The notes under the pieces are model-generated. The model worked only from the letters and a program-made list of their open reading frames with translations, was not told the DNA's origin and searched no databases. This document shows, piece by piece, positions 1-6,285 of a stretch of DNA of 6,798 nucleotides (the first letter of the stretch is position 1; each line of letters opens with the position of its first letter). Source of the stretch: Pseudomonadota bacterium (GTDB lineage Bacteria; Pseudomonadota; Gammaproteobacteria; Steroidobacterales; Woeseiaceae); assembly GCA_022360335.1 (NCBI GenBank), contig JAKSCZ010000031.1, positions 1 to 6,798 on the forward strand, given 5' to 3'. The translations under genes and the position numbers were made by a program.

Positions 1-14
1 CGACTGTTACGAAA
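1..14. other. Left-edge sequence, no feature recognised
   Basis: These few bases precede the first palindrome. No coding region can be supported in them. They may be the leader of a gene transcribed leftwards out of the window, because the adjacent palindrome also carries promoter-like elements facing left. Confidence 0.3.
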
Positions 15-43
15 TGTATACTGCCGATTGACACCGGTGTCAA
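15..43 (-). promoter_or_regulatory. Possible leftward promoter mirrored in the same palindrome
   Basis: On the minus strand the palindrome again gives TTGACA (43 down to 38). A 17-bp spacer follows, then TATACA (20 down to 15). The layout mirrors the rightward promoter, and the two -35 elements are the two operator half-sites. This predicts a divergently transcribed gene beyond the left edge under the same repressor. Because the palindrome forces much of this symmetry, the match could be a by-product of operator symmetry. Confidence 0.4.
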
Positions 44-54
44 CAGGCAGTATA
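17..54. promoter_or_regulatory. 38-bp near-perfect palindromic operator upstream of uxaC
   Basis: The core TTGACACCGGTGTCAA (28-43) is a perfect 16-bp inverted repeat centred on a CG step. Two mismatched base pairs follow on each side (26-27 against 44-45), and then TATACTGCC (17-25) pairs exactly with GGCAGTATA (46-54). An even palindrome with a central CG is typical of LacI-family operators; that family assignment is inference. The identical 16-mer recurs at 4850-4865 in front of the transporter operon, which strongly supports a shared repressor site. No regulator gene is present in the window. Confidence 0.85.
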
Positions 55-56
55 TA
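28..56 (+). promoter_or_regulatory. Probable sigma70 promoter of the uxaC operon, -35 inside the operator
   Basis: A consensus -35 hexamer TTGACA (28-33) is the left half of the operator. A 17-bp spacer leads to TATATA (51-56); TATAGT (53-58) is a better -10 hexamer but has a 19-bp spacer. Transcription would start near 63-66 and leave a leader of about 57 nt before the ATG at 122. A repressor bound to the palindrome would cover the -35 and the spacer, so simple steric repression is expected. The spacing is read from the sequence; the start site is not proven. Confidence 0.65.
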
Positions 57-90
57 GTGATCCATCCAAGTATTGCGTGAGAGTCGAGGG

Positions 91-109
91 GGCAACGCGC
101 CCGCGTGCC
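91..109 (+). other. Short GC-rich hairpin in the uxaC leader
   Basis: GGC (91-93) and ACGC (95-98), with A94 bulged, can pair with GCGT (103-106) and GCC (107-109) around a GCCC loop. The hairpin lies between a purine-rich GAGGGGG (86-92), which is too far away to serve as a normal ribosome site, and the ATG at 122, which has no nearby Shine-Dalgarno. Folding would shorten that distance. Any role in translation is speculative. Confidence 0.25.
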
Positions 110-121
110 GCCTACCTGTTA

Positions 122-1537
122 ATGACACAGCCATTGTCAATGCATCCGGATCGCCTGTTTCCGTCCGATCCGACACAACGGGCTATCGCACGTCGCCTAT
201 TCGAGCAGACGGAGACCTTGCCGATAGTGAGTCCGCACGGGCATACGGACCCGCGCTGGTTCGCCGGCAACGAGCCCTTCTCCGACGCGACGGAGATGTT
301 CATCCGGCCCGATCACTACGTGTTTCGGATGCTCTACAGCCGGGGTATCCCGCTCGAGGCGCTGGGCGTTCCGCGCCGGGACGGGAGCGTTCCCGACGAC
401 GATCCACGCAAGGCGTGGCGATTTCTGGCCGGGAACTATCACCTGTTCCGGGGCACGCCATCGGCTTATTGGCTGAACTACGTTTTTCGTTTCGTGTTCG
501 GCATGGAGGAGCAGCTTTCGGCCGAAACCGCCGACCACTATTACGACACCATCGCCGCCGCACTGAGCCGCGACGAGTTCCGGCCGCGGGCGCTGTTCGA
601 CCGGTTCAATATCGAAGTCCTCGCGACGACGGAGTCGCCGATCGATGCGCTGGAACATCACCGGACGATCCGGGACTCGGGGTGGGGCGGGCGAGTGATC
701 ACCGCGTTCCGGCCGGATCCCGTCGTCGATCCGGACTTCGACGGATTCGCACAGAATCTGGACGCGCTCAGCGACGTCACGGGTCTCGACTGCCGGAATT
801 ACGACGAGTACCTGCACGCATTGCGGTTGCGCCGCGAGTTTTTCAGGTCGATGGGTGCGACGTCGACCGATCATGGCCATCCCACCGCGGCGACGGCGGA
901 TCTCGGAAGCGGGGATGCGAGAGCCCTGTTCGACAGGATCAGCGGCGGCGGGGCATCCCCGGGCGACGCCGAACTGTTTCGCGCTCACATGCTCGTCGTA
1001 ATGGCCGGGATGTCGCTCGAAGACGGCCTGGTCATGCAGATCCACCCGGGTTCCTGCCGCAATCACAATACGCGCGTTTTCGAAGAATACGGGCGTGACA
1101 AGGGCGCCGATATCCCGACCCGGACCGACTACGTGAACGACCTGCGGCCGCTGCTCGACCGATTCGGCAACGAAAACGATCTGACCGTGATCGTGTTCAC
1201 ACTGGACGAGTCGAGTTACAGCCGCGAGCTCGCACCGCTCGCCGGACATTATCCGATTCTGAAACTCGGTCCGCCCTGGTGGTTTCACGACAGCCCGGAG
1301 GGCATGCTGCGCATGCGGCGAGCGACCCACGAGACCGCCGGTTTCTATAATCTGGCGGGCTTCAACGACGATACCCGGGCATTCCTGTCCATCCCGGCAC
1401 GGCACGATATGGCGCGCCGCATGGATTGCGTGCATCTCGCCGAGCTCGTCGCAAGCCATCGTCTCGACGAGGACGCCGCGGCGGAACTGATCGTCGATCT
1501 CAGCTACAAGCTCGCGAAAGACGCGTACAAACTTTAG
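122..1537 (+). CDS. uxaC: Glucuronate isomerase (uronate isomerase)
   Basis: This cytoplasmic enzyme of the amidohydrolase-superfamily uronate isomerases interconverts D-glucuronate with D-fructuronate, and D-galacturonate with D-tagaturonate, as the first step of hexuronate catabolism. The 471-residue product matches the usual family length of about 470. Visible landmarks are SPHGHTDP with the metal-site pair H39/H41, the central block GLVMQIHPGS (302-311), GPPWWFHDSPEG starting at G383, and the C-terminal FNDDTRAFLSIPARHD (414-429), which carries the conserved arginines. The ATG at 122 is preferred because the protein then opens MTQPLSMHPDRLF, as I recall related UxaC proteins doing. An in-frame GTG at 77 adds 15 residues of unfamiliar sequence and sits almost on the predicted transcription start. 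Neither start has a good Shine-Dalgarno. It is the first gene of an operon with uxuB (34-nt gap) and the ThuA-like gene, behind the operator at 28-43. Confidence 0.95.
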   Translation: MTQPLSMHPDRLFPSDPTQRAIARRLFEQTETLPIVSPHGHTDPRWFAGNEPFSDATEMFIRPDHYVFRMLYSRGIPLEALGVPRRDGSVPDDDPRKAWRFLAGNYHLFRGTPSAYWLNYVFRFVFGMEEQLSAETADHYYDTIAAALSRDEFRPRALFDRFNIEVLATTESPIDALEHHRTIRDSGWGGRVITAFRPDPVVDPDFDGFAQNLDALSDVTGLDCRNYDEYLHALRLRREFFRSMGATSTDHGHPTAATADLGSGDARALFDRISGGGASPGDAELFRAHMLVVMAGMSLEDGLVMQIHPGSCRNHNTRVFEEYGRDKGADIPTRTDYVNDLRPLLDRFGNENDLTVIVFTLDESSYSRELAPLAGHYPILKLGPPWWFHDSPEGMLRMRRATHETAGFYNLAGFNDDTRAFLSIPARHDMARRMDCVHLAELVASHRLDEDAAAELIVDLSYKLAKDAYKL

Positions 1538-1556
1538 GGTCTGTCAAGAGGCTCAC

Positions 1557-1561
1557 AGGAG
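1557..1561 (+). promoter_or_regulatory. Ribosome binding site of uxuB
   Basis: AGGAG ends 10 nt before the ATG at 1572 and lies in the 34-nt gap after the uxaC stop. It fixes the start of the second gene. There is no promoter or terminator-like element in the gap, consistent with co-transcription. Confidence 0.7.
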
Positions 1562-1571
1562 TCGCCTGCGC

Positions 1572-3095
1572 ATGGCGCCGGAAAAAACCATCGATCAGGA
1601 GCGAAGACTCGGCGACCGCATGTTGTCCGAATGCGGCGACAACGTGGCCGTGCCAGGCTACGTGCGCGCGGAGCGCGGTTTCGGGATCGTTCATCTCGGC
1701 CTGGGCGCGTTCCATCGCGCCCACCAGGCGGAATACACGGACAGCGCGATGTCCGAGTTCGGCGGCGACTGGAAGATCGTCGGCGTGTCGCTCAGGAATC
1801 CGGATGTGAGAGATCGTTTGAACCCGCAGGACGGGCTGTACACGATCGCGGAAATGGGCGACAGCGTGACCAACTACCGGATAATCGGCTCGATCGAACG
1901 GGTGCTCGTCGCACCGGAAGATCCCGCCGCGGTCCTCGAAGCGCTGTGCTCGGCGGATTGCAGGATCGTGTCGCTGACGATCACCGAAAAAGGTTACTGC
2001 CACGATCCGGCGACCGGCAGGCTCAACGTCGAACATCCGGACATCCGGCGCGACCTCGCGCAGCCGTCCAGCCCGGCCACGGCGCTCGGTTTCATCGTCG
2101 AAAGCCTGGCCTTGCGGCGACGCGAAGGGCTGCCCGTTCCCACGGTCCTGTGCTGCGACAACCTGCCGAGTAACGGCGATACGCTCAGGAACCTGGTCGT
2201 CGAGTTCGCCGGACTCAGAGACGCCGGGCTGGCGGCCTGGATACGGGAAGCGGTGCCGTTTCCCAATTCGATGGTCGACCGCATCGTACCGGCGACGCAG
2301 CCCGAGGACATCGAACAGCTCCGTAAGGTCTGTGCTTACGTCGACAACGGCATGGTCAAGGCGGAGCTGTTCTCGCAATGGGTCATCGAGGATCGCTTCG
2401 CCCGGGGACGGCCGCGTTGGGAGTCGGTCGGCGTGGACATGGTCGAGGACGTGGAACCGTTCGAGATCGCCAAGCTGCGGCTGCTCAACGGAGCGCATTC
2501 GGCGCTGGCGTACATGGGTTACCTCGCGGGTTACCAGTTTGCACACGAAGCGATCGCCGACGACCAAATCAGCCGTTTCGTCGAGAATCTCATGCACGAG
2601 GAGATCATCCCGACCCTGCACGAGCCCGACGGTCTCGACCTGCACGAGTACGCGAACAGCCTGATCGATCGTTTTGCCAATCCCGCGTTGCGCCATCGCC
2701 TGTACCAGATCGCGATGGACGGTTCGCAGAAGCTGTCGCAGCGCTGGCTCGGAACGCTCCGCGATCGCCTGCGGGCGGGCGAGACGGTCGAACTCCTGGC
2801 GCTCTCGCTGGCTGCATGGATCCGGTATGTCGCGGGTTTCGATGAAAACGGCGCTCCGATCGACGTGCAGGACCCGCTGGCCGCGGAATTTCGCGAGATA
2901 CTGAAGCGCTGCACGGAAGACGGCCTCGTCGACGCCGAGCGGCTCGTCGAGGAGATGGTTTCGATCGACGCCGTGTTCGGCGCGGACCTGAAGGACAACG
3001 GCGCGCTCAAATCCGGGGTGGTCTTCTGGCTGAGTCAGCTGTTGGGGAACGGCGTCCTGACGACCTTGAAGTTGCGCGAGGCGATCCCGGCATGA
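1572..3095 (+). CDS. uxuB: D-fructuronate reductase (D-mannonate oxidoreductase), mannitol dehydrogenase family
   Basis: UxuB reduces D-fructuronate to D-mannonate with NADH, the step directly after UxaC. The 507-residue protein is a polyol-specific long-chain dehydrogenase. The N-terminal Rossmann domain opens with GIVHLGLGAFHRAHQ (38-52). A conserved CDN (D196/N197) comes later. The family signature FPNSMVDRIVP lies at 230-240. The catalytic segment KLRLLNGAH supplies K301, N306 and H309, matching the Lys/Asn/His set of mannitol dehydrogenases. Stretches such as LTITEKGYC, QWVIEDRFARGRP and IAMDGSQKL closely resemble E. coli UxuB (486 aa) as I recall it, so UxuB is preferred over mannitol or arabinitol dehydrogenase and over UxaB (tagaturonate reductase). 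The pairing with uxaC supports this. The N-terminus is about 15-20 residues longer than in E. coli. The stop overlaps the next start as ATGA, which indicates translational coupling. Confidence 0.92.
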   Translation: MAPEKTIDQERRLGDRMLSECGDNVAVPGYVRAERGFGIVHLGLGAFHRAHQAEYTDSAMSEFGGDWKIVGVSLRNPDVRDRLNPQDGLYTIAEMGDSVTNYRIIGSIERVLVAPEDPAAVLEALCSADCRIVSLTITEKGYCHDPATGRLNVEHPDIRRDLAQPSSPATALGFIVESLALRRREGLPVPTVLCCDNLPSNGDTLRNLVVEFAGLRDAGLAAWIREAVPFPNSMVDRIVPATQPEDIEQLRKVCAYVDNGMVKAELFSQWVIEDRFARGRPRWESVGVDMVEDVEPFEIAKLRLLNGAHSALAYMGYLAGYQFAHEAIADDQISRFVENLMHEEIIPTLHEPDGLDLHEYANSLIDRFANPALRHRLYQIAMDGSQKLSQRWLGTLRDRLRAGETVELLALSLAAWIRYVAGFDENGAPIDVQDPLAAEFREILKRCTEDGLVDAERLVEEMVSIDAVFGADLKDNGALKSGVVFWLSQLLGNGVLTTLKLREAIPA

Positions 3096-3898
3096 GTATT
3101 CGCGTCACGGTTTGGAACGAGTGCCGCCACGAGAAGGAAGACGAGATCGTCGGCCTCGTCTATCCGGAGACGATCGGCGGTGCGATCGCCGATGGGCTGA
3201 AGGATCACGGGTTTCGACCGACGGTCCGGACCCTGGACGACGAGGAACAGGGCCTTTCGGCATCGCTGCTGGCGAACACCGACGTGCTGATCTGGTGGGG
3301 GCATCGCTATCACGACGAAGTCGACGACGAAAAAGTCGATCTCGTTCAGGAGCGCGTCATCGGCGGCATGGGTCTGATCGCCCTGCACTCGGCGCATCAC
3401 GCGAGGGTCTTCAAGCGCCTGATGGGAACCAGCTGCAACTTCGCCTGGCGCGAAAGCGACGACGGCGAACGCGAGCGCCTCTGGACCATACAGCCGGGAC
3501 ATCCGATCGCCGAATCCGTGCCGCCGTACGTGGAGCTTCCCAAATCCGAAATGTACGGCGAGCCGTTCGACATTCCGGCGCCGGACGAACTGGTTTTCGT
3601 CTCCTGGTACGAGGGCGGAGACGTCATGCGCAGCGGCTGCGTATTCCATCGCGGGCGCGGACGGGTTTTCTATTTCGCGCCCGGACACGAGACCTTCCCG
3701 ATCTATCGTGACGTCCACGTCCGCCGCATCCTTGCCAACGCCGTCAGGTACGTCAATCAGCCGCATGCCGGCGGCTGGCGCTACGATCACTGGGCGCGGC
3801 CGATCCCGCTCGAGCAGGGCGCGCCGAAGCAGACCCTGTTCAAGAAGCCGCGCGCAGCGGCGCGGCGACGATCCGGCCGGAACTCGCGGACGTCTTGA
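3092..3898 (+). CDS. ThuA-like protein (trehalose-utilisation family, class I glutamine amidotransferase-like fold)
   Basis: The 268-residue cytoplasmic protein belongs to the ThuA-like family. Recognisable blocks are TVWNECRHEKEDE (6-18), VLIWWGHRYHDEV (I67-W68-W69-G70-H71), IALHSAHHARVFKRLMGTSC (LHS at 98-100), EMYGEPFDIP and FYFAPGHETFP (G198-H199-E200). In rhizobia ThuA works with the dehydrogenase ThuB on trehalose, maltitol and related disaccharides, probably on keto-sugar intermediates. The exact chemistry of this subfamily is unsettled, so no reaction is assigned. The start overlaps the uxuB stop (ATGA), with GAGG at 3078-3081 as ribosome site. The family-like sequence ends about residue 250; the last 17 residues are very basic (KPRAAARRRSGRNSRTS) and lie over the antisense 3' end of the oxidoreductase gene, so this tail is probably a recent extension without function. 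Confidence 0.85.
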   Translation: MSIRVTVWNECRHEKEDEIVGLVYPETIGGAIADGLKDHGFRPTVRTLDDEEQGLSASLLANTDVLIWWGHRYHDEVDDEKVDLVQERVIGGMGLIALHSAHHARVFKRLMGTSCNFAWRESDDGERERLWTIQPGHPIAESVPPYVELPKSEMYGEPFDIPAPDELVFVSWYEGGDVMRSGCVFHRGRGRVFYFAPGHETFPIYRDVHVRRILANAVRYVNQPHAGGWRYDHWARPIPLEQGAPKQTLFKKPRAAARRRSGRNSRTS

Positions 3899-4841
3899 TC
3901 GCTTCCCAGAGCGTTGCCAGCCGGAGACCTTGTGCAGCGGTCGACGGGTTTTCGGCCGCACCGCTCCGGACCTGCTGAAACACGTCCATCAGGTTGCTGT
4001 CCGATTCCTGTTCCAGCCGCTCGACCGCGTCGTCCGGCCGTTCGATCTCGATCCACCGTCCCCAGGCACAGGCGCGTACTATCGCCCGGCTGAAGAACAA
4101 CTCGATACGGCTCCGGCAAACGGGGATGGTGTCGCCCGCGCCGTTGATCGTAAACACGGTGCCGTCGTTCAACCGGCCTGCGATCGCCGCGACGGAATCG
4201 ACGGGATAGCCGCGGTTGTCGACGAATGCCGCCAGGCGATCGACGTCCGCGTTGCAGATCAGCGATACCGTATTGAGAACGTGCGCACCCGTGTCGAACA
4301 TGAACCCGCCGCCGGAGATCGCGGGCTGCTGTTTCCAGTGGCCGCGGTAGTGCGGGGACCAGTCCTCCCAAACGGCCGCGTTGATACTCGCCAGCGTGCC
4401 GAATGCGCCGTTGCGAACGTCGGCACGGAGCCGCTGCACGAGCGGCGACAGCCCGCCCTGGTAGGCGACGACGAGCGTCTTGCCGCTCGCGCGCTCCGCT
4501 TCGATGACGCGGCGGGCCTCGGCGCTGGTCATCACCATGGGTTTCTCGAGGAGTACGTCGCAACCCCGGCCGAGCGCGGCGATCGCCTGCTCGGCGTGAT
4601 ACGCGTGCGGCGACGAAATATAGACGGCGTCGAGGTCCGGCGAGACTTCGTCGAGCATCCGTTTCCAGTCGGAAAACTGAGGTACGCCGGCCGTGCCGTA
4701 GCGGGCCGACAGGCTTGCGGCGGCAGACCGGGCGGGGGCGCTCGGGTCCGCCAATGCGACGATATCGACGTCCGGACGCGGTGCCCAGGCGTCGATGTAC
4801 TGCCGCGCCTTGATTCCCGTACCGATTATTGCAAGCTTCAT
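3840..4841 (-). CDS. Gfo/Idh/MocA-family NAD(P)-dependent sugar oxidoreductase (ThuB-like role)
   Basis: The 333-residue cytoplasmic dehydrogenase has the family's two-domain layout. The N-terminal Rossmann domain shows KLAIIGTGIKAR (G7, G9), with D32 at the end of beta-2 (ALADPS), YISSPHAYHAEQ (74-85) and the hallmark EKP at 99-101. The C-terminal substrate domain has SGGGFMFDTGAHVLN (176-190), where D183 and H187 fit the usual catalytic Asp and His. Members act on sugars, inositols and keto-glycosides; the substrate here is not evident. In rhizobial thu loci the partner of ThuA is an enzyme of this family. The start at 4841 gives a canonical N-terminus; reading further upstream would run through the operator. 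No Shine-Dalgarno is visible, only a weak GGTG within the operator. The gene is divergent from the importer and overlaps the ThuA-like gene tail to tail. Confidence 0.88.
   Translation of the reverse strand: MKLAIIGTGIKARQYIDAWAPRPDVDIVALADPSAPARSAAASLSARYGTAGVPQFSDWKRMLDEVSPDLDAVYISSPHAYHAEQAIAALGRGCDVLLEKPMVMTSAEARRVIEAERASGKTLVVAYQGGLSPLVQRLRADVRNGAFGTLASINAAVWEDWSPHYRGHWKQQPAISGGGFMFDTGAHVLNTVSLICNADVDRLAAFVDNRGYPVDSVAAIAGRLNDGTVFTINGAGDTIPVCRSRIELFFSRAIVRACAWGRWIEIERPDDAVERLEQESDSNLMDVFQQVRSGAAENPSTAAQGLRLATLWEAIKTSASSGRIVAAPLRAAS
3848..3865. other. GC-rich inverted repeat in the tail-to-tail gene overlap
   Basis: CCGCGC (3848-3853) pairs perfectly with GCGCGG (3860-3865) around a 6-nt loop. 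It lies inside the 59-bp overlap of the convergent ThuA-like and oxidoreductase genes, where a bidirectional terminator would be useful. Neither strand has a T-run after the stem, so it is not a classical intrinsic terminator, and hairpins of this size arise easily in GC-rich coding DNA. Confidence 0.25.
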
Positions 4842-4849
4842 GGCAGAAT

Positions 4850-4865
4850 TTGACACCGGTGTCAA
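4850..4865. promoter_or_regulatory. Second copy of the 16-bp operator, between divergent genes
   Basis: TTGACACCGGTGTCAA is identical base for base to the site at 28-43. The flanks differ: here AAT and TTT replace the outer TATACTGCC/GGCAGTATA arms, so only the core is conserved, which is what a protein-binding site predicts. The site begins 8 bp upstream of the oxidoreductase start codon and lies 80 bp before the binding-protein start, so one bound repressor could silence both directions. Confidence 0.85.
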
Positions 4866-4878
4866 TTTGCCCGATATT
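4850..4878 (+). promoter_or_regulatory. Probable promoter of the ABC importer operon, -35 inside the operator
   Basis: TTGACA (4850-4855) is again the left half of the operator. A 17-bp spacer leads to GATATT (4873-4878), which matches the -10 consensus at four positions. TATTGT (4875-4880) is an alternative with a 19-bp spacer. The architecture copies the uxaC promoter, with a predicted start near 4885 and a leader of about 60 nt. Confidence 0.5.
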
Positions 4879-4903
4879 GTATTCGACCAACCGCAAATAG
4901 CAA
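4876..4903 (-). promoter_or_regulatory. Probable promoter of the Gfo/Idh/MocA oxidoreductase gene
   Basis: On the minus strand TTGCTA (4903 down to 4898), a 16-bp spacer and TACAAT (4881 down to 4876) form a reasonable sigma70 promoter. Its start would fall near 4869, so the operator at 4850-4865 lies just downstream in the leader, where bound repressor would block initiation or escape. Its -10 overlaps the proposed rightward -10, so polymerase probably cannot occupy both promoters at once. Confidence 0.5.
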
Positions 4904-4932
4904 TACATGCACGCCATGGGGGCAGTGTATTC

Positions 4933-4938
4933 AGGGGG
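4933..4938 (+). promoter_or_regulatory. Ribosome binding site that selects the GTG start at 4946
   Basis: AGGGGG ends 7 nt before GTG 4946. The upstream in-frame ATG codons at 4907 and 4916 have no purine-rich sequence in front of them. The GTG start also gives a compact signal peptide, so two independent observations favour it. Confidence 0.65.
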
Positions 4939-4945
4939 CTCCACA

Positions 4946-6268
4946 GTGGGACGAAGGCTCGGACCGGTTTGCTGCGCGGCACTGATGCTGGCGGGCTTAC
5001 TCTCCGCTCAGCCACCGGCTGCGGCCCAGGACGTCATCCGCATAGCGGAGCACCGCAGCGTGCGGCTGGACGCGCTGCGCACGCTGCTTCCTGCGATCGA
5101 ACGGGAACTCGGCATCGACGTTCGCGTGGTCGAGTATCCGAGCCCGGCTCTCGATTACTTCACCAAGCTGGTCACGGAGTTGCGTTCGGGAAACGCGCCC
5201 GACGTGTTCACCGTTCCGCGCGACCAGCAGATCGACGATCTCGCGGCGGCGGGCTACCTGGCCGATCTGAGCCGCGAGCTCGAGACATGGGACGGGTACG
5301 AGCATCTCGTGCCGCTGGCGAAGAATCTGGCGCAGGCGACGTTCGACCGGCGTAGCTACGTCGTGCCGTCGATACTGGCGGTCGAGCGGCTTTATTACCG
5401 CAAGGACATCCTGGAAGCGCGCGGGATTTCGACGGCACAGCCGGCCGACTGGCAGGAGTTGCTCGAGCGCGGCCGCGCGATTCGCGAACGGACCGGTCAG
5501 TTCGCGCTCCTGTTCCCGGCAGGACTGACCTGGGGCACCGGCGCCTATACCGAGGGCTTTCGCCATTTGCTGGCGGGCAGCTCGGACCCGCGCCTGCTGA
5601 CCGACGACGGCAGGTATCGACTGAGTTCTGCGGGTGTGCGGGACGCGCTCGAGTTTTACCAGACGCTGATCGAGGAAGGGCTGACGCCGATACGGCCGCT
5701 GCTGAACCCGGAACCGTGGATTATCCCCAAGTACGAGATGTTCCCGGCCGGCGAACTGCTCGTCACCACCTGCGGTACGTGGTGCATGATCTTCGACTGG
5801 GGGCCGAACAGCCGCAATCCGATACCGGATCTCGAACAGCGGGTCGCCGCCTGGGACGTGCCGGGCAAGCACGGCGGCCGGCACGTCATGGCGGCGCTGG
5901 TATACGGCTGGGCGGTGAATCAGAAGTCGCGCCGCCGCGAGCTGGCCAAACGGGTGGCTCTCGCGCTGGGCTCGGTCGATGCCGCGATCGCCTACGCGCA
6001 GGGCCTGGGTAACGTGCCGGCCCGGCTGGACGCCGCGCAGCACGAGGGATTCGCCGCACTCACCCATATACACGACGCGCATGCGCAGCTGCTCCGGGCT
6101 ACGGCGGTGCAGACGACGGTCGGTTCCAGCACGCTGATGGCCGGCGTTGCGCGCGCCACCGAGAGCCTGCTGACCGGCCGCGAGGACGCCGAGGGCGCAC
6201 AACGCCTGTTGCTCGAGTACGTCAGGAACATACTGGGTGACGAAGCGGTAGCGGGCCCGCACGAGTAG
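4946..6268 (+). CDS. ABC sugar importer, periplasmic solute-binding protein (family 1)
   Basis: This is the substrate-capturing subunit of a carbohydrate ABC importer. Started at the GTG, the 440-residue precursor has a classic Sec signal: basic MGRR, hydrophobic LGPVCCAALMLAGLLSA, then QPPAAAQ, with likely cleavage after A27 (Ala-Ala-Ala before Q28). No lipobox cysteine follows the hydrophobic core, so the protein should be free in the periplasm. The early segment LRSGNAPDVFTVPRDQQ and the following AAGYLADLSREL are typical of family 1 sugar-binding proteins. YRKDILEARGI, a later WGTGAYTEGF and the aromatic-rich TCGTWCMIFDWGP probably help line the binding cleft. In-frame ATGs at 4907 and 4916 would add 13 or 10 residues but lack ribosome sites. 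A permease gene follows after 17 nt. The ligand cannot be read from the sequence; the shared operator with uxaC-uxuB suggests a uronic-acid-containing sugar. Confidence 0.88.
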   Translation: MGRRLGPVCCAALMLAGLLSAQPPAAAQDVIRIAEHRSVRLDALRTLLPAIERELGIDVRVVEYPSPALDYFTKLVTELRSGNAPDVFTVPRDQQIDDLAAAGYLADLSRELETWDGYEHLVPLAKNLAQATFDRRSYVVPSILAVERLYYRKDILEARGISTAQPADWQELLERGRAIRERTGQFALLFPAGLTWGTGAYTEGFRHLLAGSSDPRLLTDDGRYRLSSAGVRDALEFYQTLIEEGLTPIRPLLNPEPWIIPKYEMFPAGELLVTTCGTWCMIFDWGPNSRNPIPDLEQRVAAWDVPGKHGGRHVMAALVYGWAVNQKSRRRELAKRVALALGSVDAAIAYAQGLGNVPARLDAAQHEGFAALTHIHDAHAQLLRATAVQTTVGSSTLMAGVARATESLLTGREDAEGAQRLLLEYVRNILGDEAVAGPHE

Positions 6269-6285
6269 CGCTGGAGCACCGAGCG

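Noticed and set aside
77..121. GTG-initiated N-terminal extension of uxaC
   Set aside because: It adds 15 residues not expected for UxaC and would begin only about 12 nt after the predicted transcription start; the ATG at 122 gives the usual length and a familiar opening.
73..1098. Arg-rich plus-strand frame overlapping uxaC
   Set aside because: It is an out-of-frame reading of uxaC with the arginine-rich composition typical of shifted frames in GC-rich genes.
197..1459. Long open frame antisense to uxaC
   Set aside because: It mirrors the codon structure of a clear gene in GC-rich DNA; the translation resembles no family and has no ribosome site.
1538..1571. Possible promoter or terminator between uxaC and uxuB
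   Set aside because: The 34-nt gap shows only a ribosome site; no stem followed by T residues and no promoter hexamers are visible.
1500..2696. Long open frame antisense to uxuB
   Set aside because: It is a shadow of the well-supported UxuB frame with no recognisable domain.
4842..5015. Upstream extension of the minus-strand oxidoreductase frame
   Set aside because: It would place the operator, both promoters and the start of the binding-protein gene inside coding sequence. The Met at 4841 directly begins the Rossmann strand.
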